A stretch of 64,000 nucleotides of DNA, from contig NZ_JACIJE010000007.1 of assembly GCF_014199195.1 (NCBI RefSeq), forward strand, positions 186,001 through 250,000, written 5' to 3'. This DNA comes from Neoroseomonas alkaliterrae. GTDB lineage: Bacteria > Pseudomonadota > Alphaproteobacteria > Acetobacterales > Acetobacteraceae. Made by a program: the position numbers and the translations under genes. The notes beneath the pieces were generated by a model, which saw only the letters and a list, made by a program, of their open reading frames with translations, did not search any database and was not told where the DNA came from. Each line of letters starts with the position of its first letter. The stretch's first letter is position 1. Positions 1 to 10,901 of this stretch are shown in pieces.

Positions 1-616
1 GCAGCGCCGCGAGCCACGGCCCGAGGGCGCGCGCGAGCTCGGCCGCGCTGCCCAGATGCGGCGCGAGGGCGGCGAGCGTCTCTGCCGTGGCGATGCCGCC
101 CAGGCCCGCCGCCGCCGTGCCGGCCGCCGCGCGGGCGGTGCCGCTGCGCGCGAGCGCGGCGCGGCCCTGCGGCAGCACGCCGGCCAGCCGCAGCCCGGCA
201 TCTATGGTCGCGCGGTCATAAGGGTTGCCGCCGAGCTCGTGGGTGATGATCGCCTCGACCAACGGGCGGAGGTCGTCGTAGCGGTGCAGGTCGAGCTCGG
301 CGCGCGGATGCCGCCCCGTCAGCCGCGCGACATGGGCGATGTAGGCCTCGGTGTCGTTCTCGTTGCCCGGCGCCCAGCGCGAGACGATGCCGCGGATGGT
401 CCGGAGCCCGTGCCGGTCCTGGTAGGTGGTCAGCAGCATCGCCAGCGCGCGGATGCCGTATTCGTGCGAGACGAACCGCGCGAAGCGGGCGCGCCCGCCG
501 CCCGGCGGCGGCGGTTCGAGCGGCGGGTCGGCAAGCCCCTGCCAGCGGTTCTGCGGCAGGTGGTCGATGTTGCCGGGGTTGCGGTTGCGGTAGCCGCGGG
601 AGAGGCGCGGATCCAT
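1..616 (-). CDS. Phage virion-associated lysozyme-like protein, 3' end beyond window
   Basis: An open minus-strand frame starts at an ATG at 616 and runs off the left edge after 205 codons. The N-terminus reads MDPRLSRGYRNRNPGNIDHL. The RNRNPGNI motif, a W-Q-G a few residues later, a F-V-S-H-E-Y-G-I-R-A segment and a W-A-P-G-N-E-N-D-T block are typical of the phage 'structural protein P5'/virion protein family. That family is related to small peptidoglycan-degrading virion proteins. After about residue 150 the chain becomes alanine- and glycine-rich, possibly leading to a membrane or linker segment beyond the window. It lies next to three other minus-strand phage tail genes, which supports a lysis or virion role. 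Function as an active muramidase is inferred from family resemblance only, and no catalytic residue was confirmed. Confidence 0.7.
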   Translation of the reverse strand, partial: MDPRLSRGYRNRNPGNIDHLPQNRWQGLADPPLEPPPPGGGRARFARFVSHEYGIRALAMLLTTYQDRHGLRTIRGIVSRWAPGNENDTEAYIAHVARLTGRHPRAELDLHRYDDLRPLVEAIITHELGGNPYDRATIDAGLRLAGVLPQGRAALARSGTARAAAGTAAAGLGGIATAETLAALAPHLGSAAELARALGPWLAAL

Positions 617-704
617 GCCTGGGGCTCCTTCGTGGGGCTGGCCCGCGGCGCTGCCGGCGGGGCATGCTGCGGGACGGATCGGTGAGGGAGGAAAGGGGGG
701 CGCG

Positions 705-1100
705 ATGGCGTTGCGCGCGGGACTGCTCGGGATGCTCGGCCTCGCGGCCTCGGCCGCGGGGGCTGCGGCGTCGTGCATCCATGTCGTCGGCCATGCCGAG
801 GCGCGCGAGGATGTGGTGGCCTTCTCGGCCGGGCTGCAGCGCGAGACGCGCATGCCGATCGAGCGCAACCACAACTGCACGCCCGACCTGCACGCGGCCT
901 TCATGGTGATCGAGCTCGCGGTGATCGCCGGCCGCGCCGGGCGCGGCTTCCTCGTCACCTATGCGGTGACCGACGAGCGCGATGCGGATGTGCGCCCGCA
1001 CATGGGCGCCACCTGGTCGCTCGACCGCACCCAGGCGCTGCTGGATGCAGGCCGCGCGGCCGGGGCGGGAATCCGCGGGCGGACGCCCCGCGGCTACTAG
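705..1100 (+). CDS. Small exported protein of unknown function
   Basis: This 131-residue frame starts at an ATG preceded by a strong purine-rich ribosome site (gggaggaaag). Upstream in-frame starts would give a poor leader, so 705 is preferred. Residues 1-23 form a Sec-type signal peptide (positive start, Leu/Ala core, A-x-A before the cut near S-C-I-H). The mature part has two cysteines (C-I-H-V near its start and H-N-C-T in the middle), which could form a disulphide. I do not recognise the family. The gene runs against the surrounding phage genes and starts 88 bp from the divergent lysozyme-like gene, so it may be a cargo gene of the prophage or a chromosomal flank. Confidence 0.6.
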   Translation: MALRAGLLGMLGLAASAAGAAASCIHVVGHAEAREDVVAFSAGLQRETRMPIERNHNCTPDLHAAFMVIELAVIAGRAGRGFLVTYAVTDERDADVRPHMGATWSLDRTQALLDAGRAAGAGIRGRTPRGY

Positions 1101-1184
1101 AGGCCTTCGCGCGCGCCCGCCGGTTGCGCGCGCGTCGTCACCCTGCCGGCATCGGCGCCCGCGCGCGGAACCAGAGCCTGATGC

Positions 1185-1217
1185 CCTGCGGACAGAGGTC
1201 GGTCCTCTGCGCGCAGG
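1185..1217. terminator. Hairpin between converging genes
   Basis: Arms CCTGCG (1185-1190) and CGCAGG (1212-1217) enclose a second perfect stem, AGAGG (1194-1198) and CCTCT (1204-1208), with a 5-base loop. It lies between the stops of the + strand gene at 1100 and the - strand gene at 1221, so it could end transcription from both sides. There is no clear U-tract. Its left edge (ccctgcggaca) resembles the start of the intergenic repeat at 41624. Confidence 0.45.
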
Positions 1218-1220
1218 ATA

Positions 1221-1598
1221 TCAGTCGCCGATCACGCTGAGGCTCTCGGCCGGGATGGTGATGCTGCCGGGCGCGCCGAGCGTGGCCGGGCTGCCGAGCG
1301 GCGCCCAGGCCAGCGCATTGCCCCCCGCCACCGCATCGAACAGCCCGACATGCGTGAGCGTGCCGGGCGCGGCGGTGAAGCTGAAGCGCAGCGGCGCGGT
1401 GTTGCGCTGGATGCCGCTGCCGGTGAAGGCGGCGGGCTGGCGGGCATAGCCGGTCGCCGCCGCGGGCTCGCCGGTCAGGCCCGCGGCGTCGCTGCCGCCG
1501 GTGCCGAGGCCGACCCAGACGCCGGTGGGCAGCGCCGGCTGGCGCGCCACCAGCGCGCGGCCCAGCAGGTTCTTGGCGTAGTCGGTGAGCGCGGTCAT
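1221..1598 (-). CDS. Phage tail-associated protein
   Basis: A 125-residue protein beginning MTALTDYAKNLLGRALV. It has the arrangement typical of a small phage structural/tail-fibre family: an N-terminal helix D-Y-A-x-N-x-L-L, then a V-W-V-G-L-G-T strand, a G-Y-A-R-Q segment, an R-F-S-F-T-A-A strand and a final T-H-V-G-L-F-D block followed by a strand-rich end. It starts 23 bp after the tailspike stop, and the same direction and spacing suggest one transcript with the two phage genes upstream. It probably contributes to the distal tail. No catalytic motif is visible. Confidence 0.65.
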   Translation of the reverse strand: MTALTDYAKNLLGRALVARQPALPTGVWVGLGTGGSDAAGLTGEPAAATGYARQPAAFTGSGIQRNTAPLRFSFTAAPGTLTHVGLFDAVAGGNALAWAPLGSPATLGAPGSITIPAESLSVIGD

Positions 1599-1620
1599 GA
1601 TGGTTTCTCCCCTTCCTTCC

Positions 1621-3558
1621 TCAGCTCACCACCGCGCCGTCCGGCCAGCGCCAGCTCGTCCCGTCGCTGACGGCGAAGCGCCGGTTCGAGGCCCCGTCCG
1701 AGACGTAGATGATGCAGCGGGCGAAGGTGCTGGCCGAAGGCAGCGTGGCGACCGTATAGGTCGGCAGCCGCAGCGGCCCCGTCGCATCCACGAAGCCGGT
1801 GCCCTTGGGCGCGATCTGCACGCTGATGTTGCTGTCGCTGCCCTGCGCCGAGAGGCGGGGCAGCCCGCCGGCGGCGACGCCGTCCACGCGCAGGTGGTTG
1901 ACGGGCGTGGCGAGGGCATTGACCTCGAGCGCCGTCTGCCCGCGCGTCTGCAGCCGCACCGCGCCGGTGCCCTTGGCGGCGACCGCCATCGTGATGTTGG
2001 TGTCGCTGCCCTGGGCGGAGAGGGAGGGCACGCCCGCCGCGGCGGTGGCGGCGGCCGCCAGCCGGTTCGCCGCATTGGCCGGCGTGCTGACCGCGAAGCC
2101 TGCGCCCCCGCCGGCCCCGCCGAGCGTCACCGCGCCGGATGAGGAGAGGCGCAGCACCTCCACCCCCGCCGCCGCGGCCGCGACCTCGGTGCCCGAGGGC
2201 GCGAAGAGCCCGCTGCCGTCCGAGCCGACCGAGAGGCCCGGCCGGTCGAGCCGTCCCGCCGGCGCGCCCATCGCGACATGGCCGTTGGTCCCGCCATTGA
2301 CCAGCGGCCCGCCGAAGCCGTTGGCGAGCACCGCCTGGCTGCCCAGGAAGACGCTGTTCGGCGTGCCCGCCGCGACATTGGCGAGGTGGATCGCGGCCGA
2401 GCCGTTGTTCAGCCGGTTGTAGTACTCGGCGCGGAAGGCGAAGACATCGAGGCGGTTGTTCGCGCCGTTGACGCGGATGGCGTTGCTCTCGGCGTCGTCC
2501 ACGCGCAGGTTGGCGACCTGGATGCGCGCCCCGTTGCCGTCCACCCTGAGGCCGGCGCTGCCCGCGAGCGGCTGGCCCGCCGCGTTCCACAGCTCGCCCT
2601 GGGTGGTGGCGTTGGCGATCTGGCCCTCCACCCCGTCCCCGTCCACGAGGATGCCGAGCTGCGCGAAATCGGCGTAGAGGCTGCCGATGTAGAACTTCGT
2701 GGTGGCGCCGAAGGCCGAGCCGGCGAAGCGCACCGCCGCGCGCGCGCCGAGGACGAAGACATCGTCCATGAACAGCCCGTCCACGCGGCGGAAGACCAGC
2801 GTGTCCTGGTTCTGCTGCTGCCAGCGGACCACGTCGTCATTGGCGGTGGCGAAGGGCCAGAAATGGACGTGCTCGATGCGCGAGACGTCGTAGGCGCGGT
2901 CCATCTCGATGCCGGTGGTGAAGACCTGCCCGCGCAGCCGCTGGATGGTCAGCCGCCCCGAATTGTCGCACCAGATGCCGCGATTGACGGCGCAGAGGAA
3001 CACGTTGTCGAAATCCACCGCGCCGAGGCAGTCCTGGATGCGGAAGACGAAGTCGTAGTCGGTCGGCGCCCAGCCCGGCGCCTGCGCCGCCGCATGGGTC
3101 TGGCGGATGGCGAGGTCGCGCACCACCGAGCCGCGCGCGGCCACCCCGGTGAAGGTGAAGGGCGTGAAGCCGGTGGCGTCGATCGTGAGCCAGGTGCCCG
3201 AGGCGACGGTCGGCCCCTCGGTGAAGCCCGCGCCCTGCAGGATGACCGAGACGCCGCTGATCACCACCGGGCTCGCGAGGCGGTAGGTGCGCGGGCCGAA
3301 CTCCAGCACGCCGCCGCCGCTTGCCGCCATGGCGTCGATCGCGGCCTGGATCGCCGGGGCGTCGTTCGCGATGCCGTCGCCGACCGCGCCGAACTCGCGC
3401 ACATGCAAGGCGCGGTCGGCGAGCAGGCCCTGGCGGAGCTGCGCGAGGCTCGCGCGGCGCGTGGTGGCGCCGGCGCCGCTGCCCTGCACGACGGGCAGCA
3501 TGTCGGCATCCGCCGCTGCCGCGATCGCCGGCAGGGCGCTGATCTTGGTGTCGGACAT
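1621..3558 (-). CDS. Phage tailspike-like protein with pectate-lyase superfamily β-helix
   Basis: A 645-residue protein. The N-terminus (MSDTKISALPAIA) is the short phage adaptor peptide common in tail-fibre proteins. Residues about 50-100 contain V-R-E-F-G-A-V-G-D-G and D-A-P-A-I-Q-A-A-I-D-A, the signature of the Pectate_lyase_3 fold found in phage depolymerase spikes. The centre (about 100-440) is a repetitive β-helix. Two copies of an A-Q-G-S-D-x-N-I plus K-G-T-G element follow (about 515-530 and 565-590), typical of shaft regions of such spikes. The C-terminus ends with Y-V-S-D-G-A-S-N-R-R-F, a common knob motif. Expected role: binding and perhaps degrading cell-surface polysaccharide. 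The polysaccharide and the catalytic residues cannot be read from the sequence. Confidence 0.8.
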   Translation of the reverse strand: MSDTKISALPAIAAAADADMLPVVQGSGAGATTRRASLAQLRQGLLADRALHVREFGAVGDGIANDAPAIQAAIDAMAASGGGVLEFGPRTYRLASPVVISGVSVILQGAGFTEGPTVASGTWLTIDATGFTPFTFTGVAARGSVVRDLAIRQTHAAAQAPGWAPTDYDFVFRIQDCLGAVDFDNVFLCAVNRGIWCDNSGRLTIQRLRGQVFTTGIEMDRAYDVSRIEHVHFWPFATANDDVVRWQQQNQDTLVFRRVDGLFMDDVFVLGARAAVRFAGSAFGATTKFYIGSLYADFAQLGILVDGDGVEGQIANATTQGELWNAAGQPLAGSAGLRVDGNGARIQVANLRVDDAESNAIRVNGANNRLDVFAFRAEYYNRLNNGSAAIHLANVAAGTPNSVFLGSQAVLANGFGGPLVNGGTNGHVAMGAPAGRLDRPGLSVGSDGSGLFAPSGTEVAAAAAGVEVLRLSSSGAVTLGGAGGGAGFAVSTPANAANRLAAAATAAAGVPSLSAQGSDTNITMAVAAKGTGAVRLQTRGQTALEVNALATPVNHLRVDGVAAGGLPRLSAQGSDSNISVQIAPKGTGFVDATGPLRLPTYTVATLPSASTFARCIIYVSDGASNRRFAVSDGTSWRWPDGAVVS

Positions 3559-3588
3559 CGGGGTCTCCGTTGAGGGATCGGGACGGGA

Positions 3589-4239
3589 TCAGAGGAGGAT
3601 GGCGGCGCCGTCCTCGAGGAGCAGGCGGAAGCCCGCCTCGGTCAGCAGCCGCGGCGGCGGGCTGACGGCGAAGGGCGGGGAGAGGGCGAGCAGCGAGGGA
3701 TCCGCCGTCTCGACCGCGAGGATGCGGAAGCCCCCGCCCGCGCCCGGCGCGGTGAAGGCGGCCGAGGCCCGTCCGGCGGCGACGGGGGCGGCCTGCGGCG
3801 GGCCGACCTCGGCCCCGCCGGCATCGCGGAAGAAGAAGGTGAGGCTCGCGATGGGCCCGGTGACGCTCGCGCCGACCGGGAAGACTTGGCCCGCCACGAT
3901 GGGCGAGGGCAGGGCGTCGAGGGCGATGGCGCGGGGCACCGCCGTCGCCTCCACGGCAATGGAGAAGGGCAGGCTGGCCGAGCGCAGCAAGGCCGGCGCG
4001 CTGCCGCTGCCGTCCACCGTCAAGCCTTCGCCCGCCGCGGCGCCGCTGCGGATGGGCACGAGCGCGGTGGCATCCGCGGCCTGCACGATCACGATGTCGC
4101 CCGGCTGCAGCAGATGCCCGGCGGGGGCGAAATAGCCCGGCGCGAGGACCGTCGCGCGGTCGTCCTCGGTCCGGTAGTGCCAGAGCGTGAAGCCGTTGGC
4201 GGTGGTCAGGGCCGCGAGGCCGCTGGAGGCGAAGGCCAT
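3589..4239 (-). CDS. Phage tail-fibre-associated protein
   Basis: A 216-residue protein starting MAFASSGLAALTTANGFTL. The first 70 residues carry G-F-T-L-W-H-Y-R-T, G-Y-F-A-P-A-G and G-D-I-V-I-V-Q, an arrangement I recognise from small proteins beside phage tail genes in alphaproteobacteria. The C-terminal half is low in charge and ends in repeated L-L-x-E-x-G-x-x-L-L segments. It is the first gene of the visible minus-strand phage group, 30 bp before the tailspike. The exact role is unknown; it may be a fibre base or assembly protein. Confidence 0.55.
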   Translation of the reverse strand: MAFASSGLAALTTANGFTLWHYRTEDDRATVLAPGYFAPAGHLLQPGDIVIVQAADATALVPIRSGAAAGEGLTVDGSGSAPALLRSASLPFSIAVEATAVPRAIALDALPSPIVAGQVFPVGASVTGPIASLTFFFRDAGGAEVGPPQAAPVAAGRASAAFTAPGAGGGFRILAVETADPSLLALSPPFAVSPPPRLLTEAGFRLLLEDGAAILL

Positions 4240-4350
4240 GCGTGACTCCTCGGCCGCGCCGGGGCCGTCGCTCCGGGCGGGCGCTGCTGGGTCGGGCTGT
4301 CGGGAGGGGCGGGGCGGGCGGCGGACGCAATTCGCCCCGTGATGGCGCGT

Positions 4351-4379
4351 CTCCTACAGGAACAAATACAGAGCGTCAA
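4351..4379 (-). promoter_or_regulatory. Possible promoter for the phage tail genes
   Basis: On the minus strand, TTGACG (4374-4379) is a good -35 hexamer. Seventeen bases further is TAGGAG (4351-4356), a poor -10. The hexamers lie in the only relatively AT-rich patch of the 246-bp gap (4240-4485) between the divergent phage and polyamine-transport operons. The rest of that gap shows nothing else I can support, including no clear promoter for the transporter. Confidence 0.3.
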
Positions 4380-4485
4380 GGGAAATAATCCTAGCCGCCC
4401 GCCCGTCGCGGGGGGATGCCCGCCCCCGCGCCTGTGGCTAGTCTGGCCGCCGCCTTCCTCTCCGCGCCCCAGGGAACCCGCGCCG

Positions 4486-5580
4486 ATGCTCCGACGCCTG
4501 CTGCCCCTGCTCGCCCTGCTCCTCGCCGCCCTGCCGGCCGCGGCGCAGGAGCGCGTGCTGAACGTCTTCAACTGGTCGGACTACATCGACCCCTACATGG
4601 TCCAGCGCTTCACGCGCGAGACCGGCATCCGCGTCCGCTACGACGTGTTCGACAGCCTGGAATCGCTGGAAGGCAGGCTCTCGGCCGGGCGCTCGGGCTA
4701 CGACATCATCGTGCCGACCAGCGAGCCGACCTTCGCGCGGCTGCTGCGCGCGGGCGCGCTCCGGCCGCTCGACCGCGCGGCGATCCCGAACTGGCGCAAC
4801 CTCGATGCGACGCTGATGCAGCGCGTGGCGGCGATCGACCCGGAGAACCGGCACGGGGCGATCTATCTCTGGGGCACGGTCGGCCTCGGCATCCGGCCGG
4901 ACCGCGTGCGCGCGGCCCTCGGCGCGGATGCGCCGCTCGACAGCCTCGGCCTGCTGTTCAATCCCGAGAACGCGGCGCGGCTCGCGCGCTGCGGCATCAT
5001 GGTGATGGACAGCCCGACCGACGTGCTGCCCTCCGTGCTGCGCTGGCTCGGGCGCGACCCGAACGGCCATGCGGCCGAGGACCACCGCGCCGCCGAGGCC
5101 GCGCTGATGGCGATCCGGCGGCATGTGCGCGCCATCATCGCCTCCTCCTCCATCCTCGATGCCCTCGCCACCGGGGAGGCCTGCGTGGCGCTGACCTATT
5201 CGGGCGACGTCATCCAGGCCGCCGCGCGGGCGCAGGAGGCCGGGCGCGGCGTCGAGGTCCGCTACGTGATGCCGCGCGAGGGCGCGCAACTGTGGTTCGA
5301 CATGCTCGCGATCCCGGCCGATGCGCCGAACCCGGAGGCCGCGCACGCCTTCATCGACTTCCTTCTCCGCCCCGAGGTGATGGCCGCCATCACCAACCAT
5401 GTCCGCTACCCCAACGCCGTGCCGGCGAGCCGGCCGCTGGTCGAGGAGGCGGTGCGCAACGACCCGGCGGTCTTCCCCTCGGCCGAGATGCTGGCCGGCA
5501 CCTTCGTCGCCGGCACGCCGCCGCGCGAGGCCGAGCGCGAGCGCACGCGGCTCTGGGCGCGGTTCAAGCGCGGGCGGTGA
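4486..5580 (+). CDS. potF: Polyamine ABC transporter substrate-binding protein
   Basis: A 364-residue periplasmic solute-binding protein of the spermidine/putrescine (PotD/PotF) family. The start at 4486 gives an ideal signal peptide (MLRRLLPLLALLLAALPAAA, cut before Q-E-R-V); longer in-frame starts would hide it. The mature start V-L-N-V-F-N-W-S-D-Y-I is the family hallmark. Internal blocks G-Y-D-I-I-V-P-T, W-G-T-V-G-L-G, Y-S-G-D and H-A-F-I-D-F-L-L match the two-lobed binding fold. It should deliver polyamine to the downstream PotGHI importer. The stop overlaps the start of potG by four bases, so the genes are translationally coupled. Putrescine versus spermidine preference cannot be told from sequence alone. 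Confidence 0.9.
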   Translation: MLRRLLPLLALLLAALPAAAQERVLNVFNWSDYIDPYMVQRFTRETGIRVRYDVFDSLESLEGRLSAGRSGYDIIVPTSEPTFARLLRAGALRPLDRAAIPNWRNLDATLMQRVAAIDPENRHGAIYLWGTVGLGIRPDRVRAALGADAPLDSLGLLFNPENAARLARCGIMVMDSPTDVLPSVLRWLGRDPNGHAAEDHRAAEAALMAIRRHVRAIIASSSILDALATGEACVALTYSGDVIQAAARAQEAGRGVEVRYVMPREGAQLWFDMLAIPADAPNPEAAHAFIDFLLRPEVMAAITNHVRYPNAVPASRPLVEEAVRNDPAVFPSAEMLAGTFVAGTPPREAERERTRLWARFKRGR

Positions 5581-6620
5581 CGCCGCTGCTGCAGGCCGAG
5601 GCGATCACCAAGCGCTTCGGCGCCACGCTCGCGCTCGATGCGCTCGACCTCGCGATCGGGGAGGGCGAGTTCTTCGCCCTGCTTGGCGGCTCGGGCTCGG
5701 GCAAGTCCACGCTGCTGCGCATCATCGCCGGCTTCGAGGCGCCGGATGCGGGGCGGCTGCTGCTCGACGGGCGGGACATCGGCGCGACGCCGCCCTGGGC
5801 GCGGCCGGTCAACATGATGTTCCAGTCCTACGCGCTGTTCCCGCACATGTCGGTGGCCGACAACGTCGCCTACGGGCTGCGCCGCGCCGGGGTGAAGCGC
5901 GCCGAGGCCGAGGCGCGCATCGCCGCCGCGCTGGAGATGGTCGGGCTTGGCGGCTTCGGGCGACGCCGCCCGCACGAGCTCTCGGGCGGGCAGAAGCAGC
6001 GCGTCGCGCTGGCGCGCAGCCTGGTCATGCGCCCGCGTCTGCTGCTGCTCGACGAGCCGCTCGGCGCGCTCGACGCCAATCTGCGCGAGCGCACCGGCTT
6101 CGAGCTGCGCGCCCTGCAGCGCGAGACGGGCGCCGCCTTCGTCATGGTGACGCACGACCAGGAGGAGGCGCTCGCGCTCGCCGACCGCGTTGCGCTGCTC
6201 GATGGCGGGCGGGTGGCGCAGGTGGGGCCGCCGCGCGCCATCTACGAACGGCCCGCCTCGCGCTTCGCCGCCCGCTTCCTCGGCGCGGCGAATGTCCTGG
6301 AGGGCCGCGCGACCGCCGCGGGCTTCGAGAGCGAGGAGGCCGGCGCGACCTTCGCGGGCGATCTGCCCCCCGGCACCGTCGCGGTGGCGCTGCGGCCGGA
6401 GCGCATCCGCATCGCCGCCGCCGCCGAAGGGCCCAACACGGCGCGCGGCGTGGTCGAGGACGTGGCCTTCCGCGGCGACGATTCGCTGCTGCTGGTGCGC
6501 CTTTCCGGCGGCGCGATGCTGCGCGTCGCCCATGCCGAGGAGGACGGCGCGCCGCCCGGGCGCGGGGCGGCGGTGAGCCTCGCCTGGGATGCCGCATCGG
6601 TGGTGGCGCTCGCCTCGTGA
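5577..6620 (+). CDS. potG: Polyamine ABC transporter ATP-binding protein
   Basis: A 347-residue ATPase that starts at a GTG overlapping the potF stop (GTGA). Visible motifs: Walker A G-G-S-G-S-G-K-S-T, Q-loop (M-F-Q-S-Y-A-L-F-P-H-M), signature L-S-G-G-Q-K-Q-R, Walker B L-L-L-L-D-E-P-L-G-A-L-D and switch V-T-H-D. After about residue 235 comes the TOBE-type regulatory domain (V-A-L-R-P-E-R-I-R-I) typical of PotG/PotA. It powers polyamine import at the cytoplasmic side of the inner membrane together with the two permeases encoded next. Length is close to the family norm (E. coli PotG is about 377). Confidence 0.93.
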   Translation: MTPLLQAEAITKRFGATLALDALDLAIGEGEFFALLGGSGSGKSTLLRIIAGFEAPDAGRLLLDGRDIGATPPWARPVNMMFQSYALFPHMSVADNVAYGLRRAGVKRAEAEARIAAALEMVGLGGFGRRRPHELSGGQKQRVALARSLVMRPRLLLLDEPLGALDANLRERTGFELRALQRETGAAFVMVTHDQEEALALADRVALLDGGRVAQVGPPRAIYERPASRFAARFLGAANVLEGRATAAGFESEEAGATFAGDLPPGTVAVALRPERIRIAAAAEGPNTARGVVEDVAFRGDDSLLLVRLSGGAMLRVAHAEEDGAPPGRGAAVSLAWDAASVVALAS

Positions 6621-7440
6621 GGCGCGCGCTCCTCCTCGCCCCGGCCTGGGGCTGGCTGCTGCTCTTCGTCGCCGCGCCGGCGGGGATCCTGGTCGCCATC
6701 GCGCTCGCCGAGCCGGATGCCGGCCTGCCGCCCTTCCGCCTCGCCTGGTCGGCGCAGGGCTTCGGGACGCTCGCGGCCGATGCCTTCTACCTCGAGGCCG
6801 TGCTCTCGGCGCTCCGGGTCGCGGCGCTGACGGCCATGCTGTGCCTGCTGCTCGCCTATCCCATGGCGATGGCCATCGCGCGCGCGGCGCCGCGGCGGCG
6901 GCTCGTGCTGCTCGCGCTCGTCATGCTGCCCTTCTGGACCGGCTTCCTGCTGCGCGTCGGCGCCTGGATCGGGCTGCTGCGCGACGAGGGCTGGATCAAC
7001 GGCGTGCTGCGCCGCCTCGGTCTGACCGAGGCGCCGCTGCCGCTGCTCTACACCGAGGGCGCGATGCTGCTCGGCATGGTCCATGCCTATCTGCCCTTCG
7101 CCGTGCTGCCGCTCTTCGCGGGGCTGCTGCGGCTCGACCCCGCGCTCGTCGAGGCGGCGGAGGATCTCGGCGCGCGGCCCTTCACCGCCTTCCGCACGGT
7201 CACGCTGCCGGCGACGCTGCCCGCCGCCGTGGCCGCCTTCCTGCTGGTCTTCATTCCGGCGGCGGGGGAGTTCGTCATCCCCGAGCTGATGGGCCCGCCC
7301 GAGGCGCAGCTCGTCGGCCGCGTGCTGTGGCAGGAGTTCTTCCAGAGCCGCGACTGGCCGGTCGCCGCGGCGCTCGCGGTCGCGCTGCTCGTGCTGCTGA
7401 TCCTGCCCATTCGCCTGTTCCAGCGCATGGAGGCGCGGCG

Positions 7441-7444
<4 letters not shown>
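6617..7444 (+). CDS. potH: Polyamine ABC transporter permease
   Basis: A 275-residue integral membrane protein starting at a GTG that overlaps the potG stop. It has about six hydrophobic helices, beginning at L-L-L-A-P-A-W-G-W-L-L-L. The cytoplasmic loop E-A-A-E-D-L-G-A-R-P-F-T-A-F is the EAA motif that contacts the ATPase. The block V-F-I-P-A-A-G-E-F-V-I-P-E-L-M-G-P is diagnostic for PotH/PotB permeases. It pairs with PotI to form the polyamine channel. The operon order SBP-ATPase-permease-permease is that of potFGHI rather than potABCD. Confidence 0.92.
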
Positions 7445-9520
<2,076 letters not shown>

Positions 9521-9535
9521 GGGCGGCGGCCTGCC

Positions 9536-10885
9536 TTAGACCGCGGCGCTGTGCCGCGCCGGGGCGGGCGCGAGATAGGCGTCGAAGCAGGCCGCGAAAT
9601 GCCGCAGGAAGGGCCGCCCGGCCGGCGTCGCGGCCACCCGGCCCGCCTCCCGCCGGACGAGCCCGTCGCGTTCGAGTTCCGCAAGCCGCCCGGCCGCGCT
9701 CGCCAGCAGCTCGCGCGGCAGCGCGGCGGTGTCGAGCGCGGCGTCGCACATGATGCGCTCGATCGCCGCGGCGCGCAGGATGTCCTCCGCGCTCAGCGCA
9801 CGGCCGCGCGCGACCGGCAGCCGCCCGGCCTCCACCGCCGCGAGCCAGGCGCGCTCATCCGCCGCGTTCTGCGCATAGCCCCGCGGCGTGCGCGAGATGG
9901 CGGAGGCGCCGAAGCCCAGCAGGAAGGGCGCCTGGTCCGTCGTATAGCCCTGGAAGTTGCGCCGCAGGCGGCCTTCCCGCGCCGCGCGCGCCATCGCATC
10001 CCCCGGCCGCGCGAAATGGTCGAGGCCGATCGCCACATAGCCCGCCTCCGTCAGCACCCGCGCCGCCGCCTCGGCCTGGCGCATCCTGAGCGCGGCGCCG
10101 GGCAGGTCCTCCGCGCGGATCGCCTTCTGGTGCGGCTTCATCCAGGGCACATGGGCATAGCCGAACACCGCGACCCGGTCGGCCCCGCAATCGGCGGCGA
10201 AGCGCGCCGAAGCCTCGACCTCGGCCACCTCCTGCCCCGGCAGGCCGTAGATCAGGTCCATGTTGATGTGCGCGATGCCGGCCCGGCGGAGGCCCGCCAC
10301 CGCCGCCTCGACCTGCGCGGCGGGCTGCACGCGGCCGATCCGCTCCTGCACGGCGGGCGTGACATCCTGCACGCCGAGGCTCGCCCGGGTCAGGCCGAGC
10401 TCGGCGAGCGCCTCGATCATCCCCGGCGGCAGGGTCCGCGGGTCGAGTTCGGCGGCGATCTCCGCCCCCTCGCGGAAGGCGAAGAGGCCGCGCAGGGTGC
10501 GGACCAGGGAGCGCAGCCCCTCCGCGCCGAGCGCCGTCGGCGTGCCGCCGCCCAGATGCAGCGCCGCCACGCCGCCATGGCCGGGCAGCAGCCCGGCGGC
10601 CAGCGCCGCCTCCCGCTCCAGCGCCGCGCGGTAGCGCCCGATGCGGGCGGCGGAGCGCGTCACCGCCGTATGGCAGCCGCAATACCAGCAGAGCGCATGG
10701 CAGAAGGGGACATGGACGTAGAGCGAGAGCGTGTCCCGCTCCCCCGCCTCGGCCAGCCAGCCGGCGAGGGTCTCCGCGTCCAGCGGGCCGAAATGCGGCG
10801 CGGTCGGGTAGCTCGTGTAGCGCGGCAGCGGCATCGCGGCGAGCCGCGCGAGGGCGTCGCGCGAGGGCGGGGCGGCATCCTGCAT
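9536..10885 (-). CDS. hemN: Oxygen-independent coproporphyrinogen III oxidase
   Basis: A 449-residue radical-SAM enzyme of the HemN family, converting coproporphyrinogen III to protoporphyrinogen IX without oxygen in haem synthesis. The N-terminal P-L-P-R-Y-T-S-Y-P-T-A-P-H-F is diagnostic of true HemN rather than HemW. The 4Fe-4S cluster motif C-H-A-L-C-W-Y-C (C-x3-C-x2-C) follows at about residues 62-69, then H-L-G-G-G-T-P-T and the conserved Q-D block (G-V-Q-D-V). Length matches E. coli HemN (457). It is transcribed away from the T6SS. A CRP/FNR-like palindrome lies just upstream and would fit oxygen control. Confidence 0.92.
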   Translation of the reverse strand: MQDAAPPSRDALARLAAMPLPRYTSYPTAPHFGPLDAETLAGWLAEAGERDTLSLYVHVPFCHALCWYCGCHTAVTRSAARIGRYRAALEREAALAAGLLPGHGGVAALHLGGGTPTALGAEGLRSLVRTLRGLFAFREGAEIAAELDPRTLPPGMIEALAELGLTRASLGVQDVTPAVQERIGRVQPAAQVEAAVAGLRRAGIAHINMDLIYGLPGQEVAEVEASARFAADCGADRVAVFGYAHVPWMKPHQKAIRAEDLPGAALRMRQAEAAARVLTEAGYVAIGLDHFARPGDAMARAAREGRLRRNFQGYTTDQAPFLLGFGASAISRTPRGYAQNAADERAWLAAVEAGRLPVARGRALSAEDILRAAAIERIMCDAALDTAALPRELLASAAGRLAELERDGLVRREAGRVAATPAGRPFLRHFAACFDAYLAPAPARHSAAV

Positions 10886-10901
10886 GGCAACAGGTTGGGC
10901 C

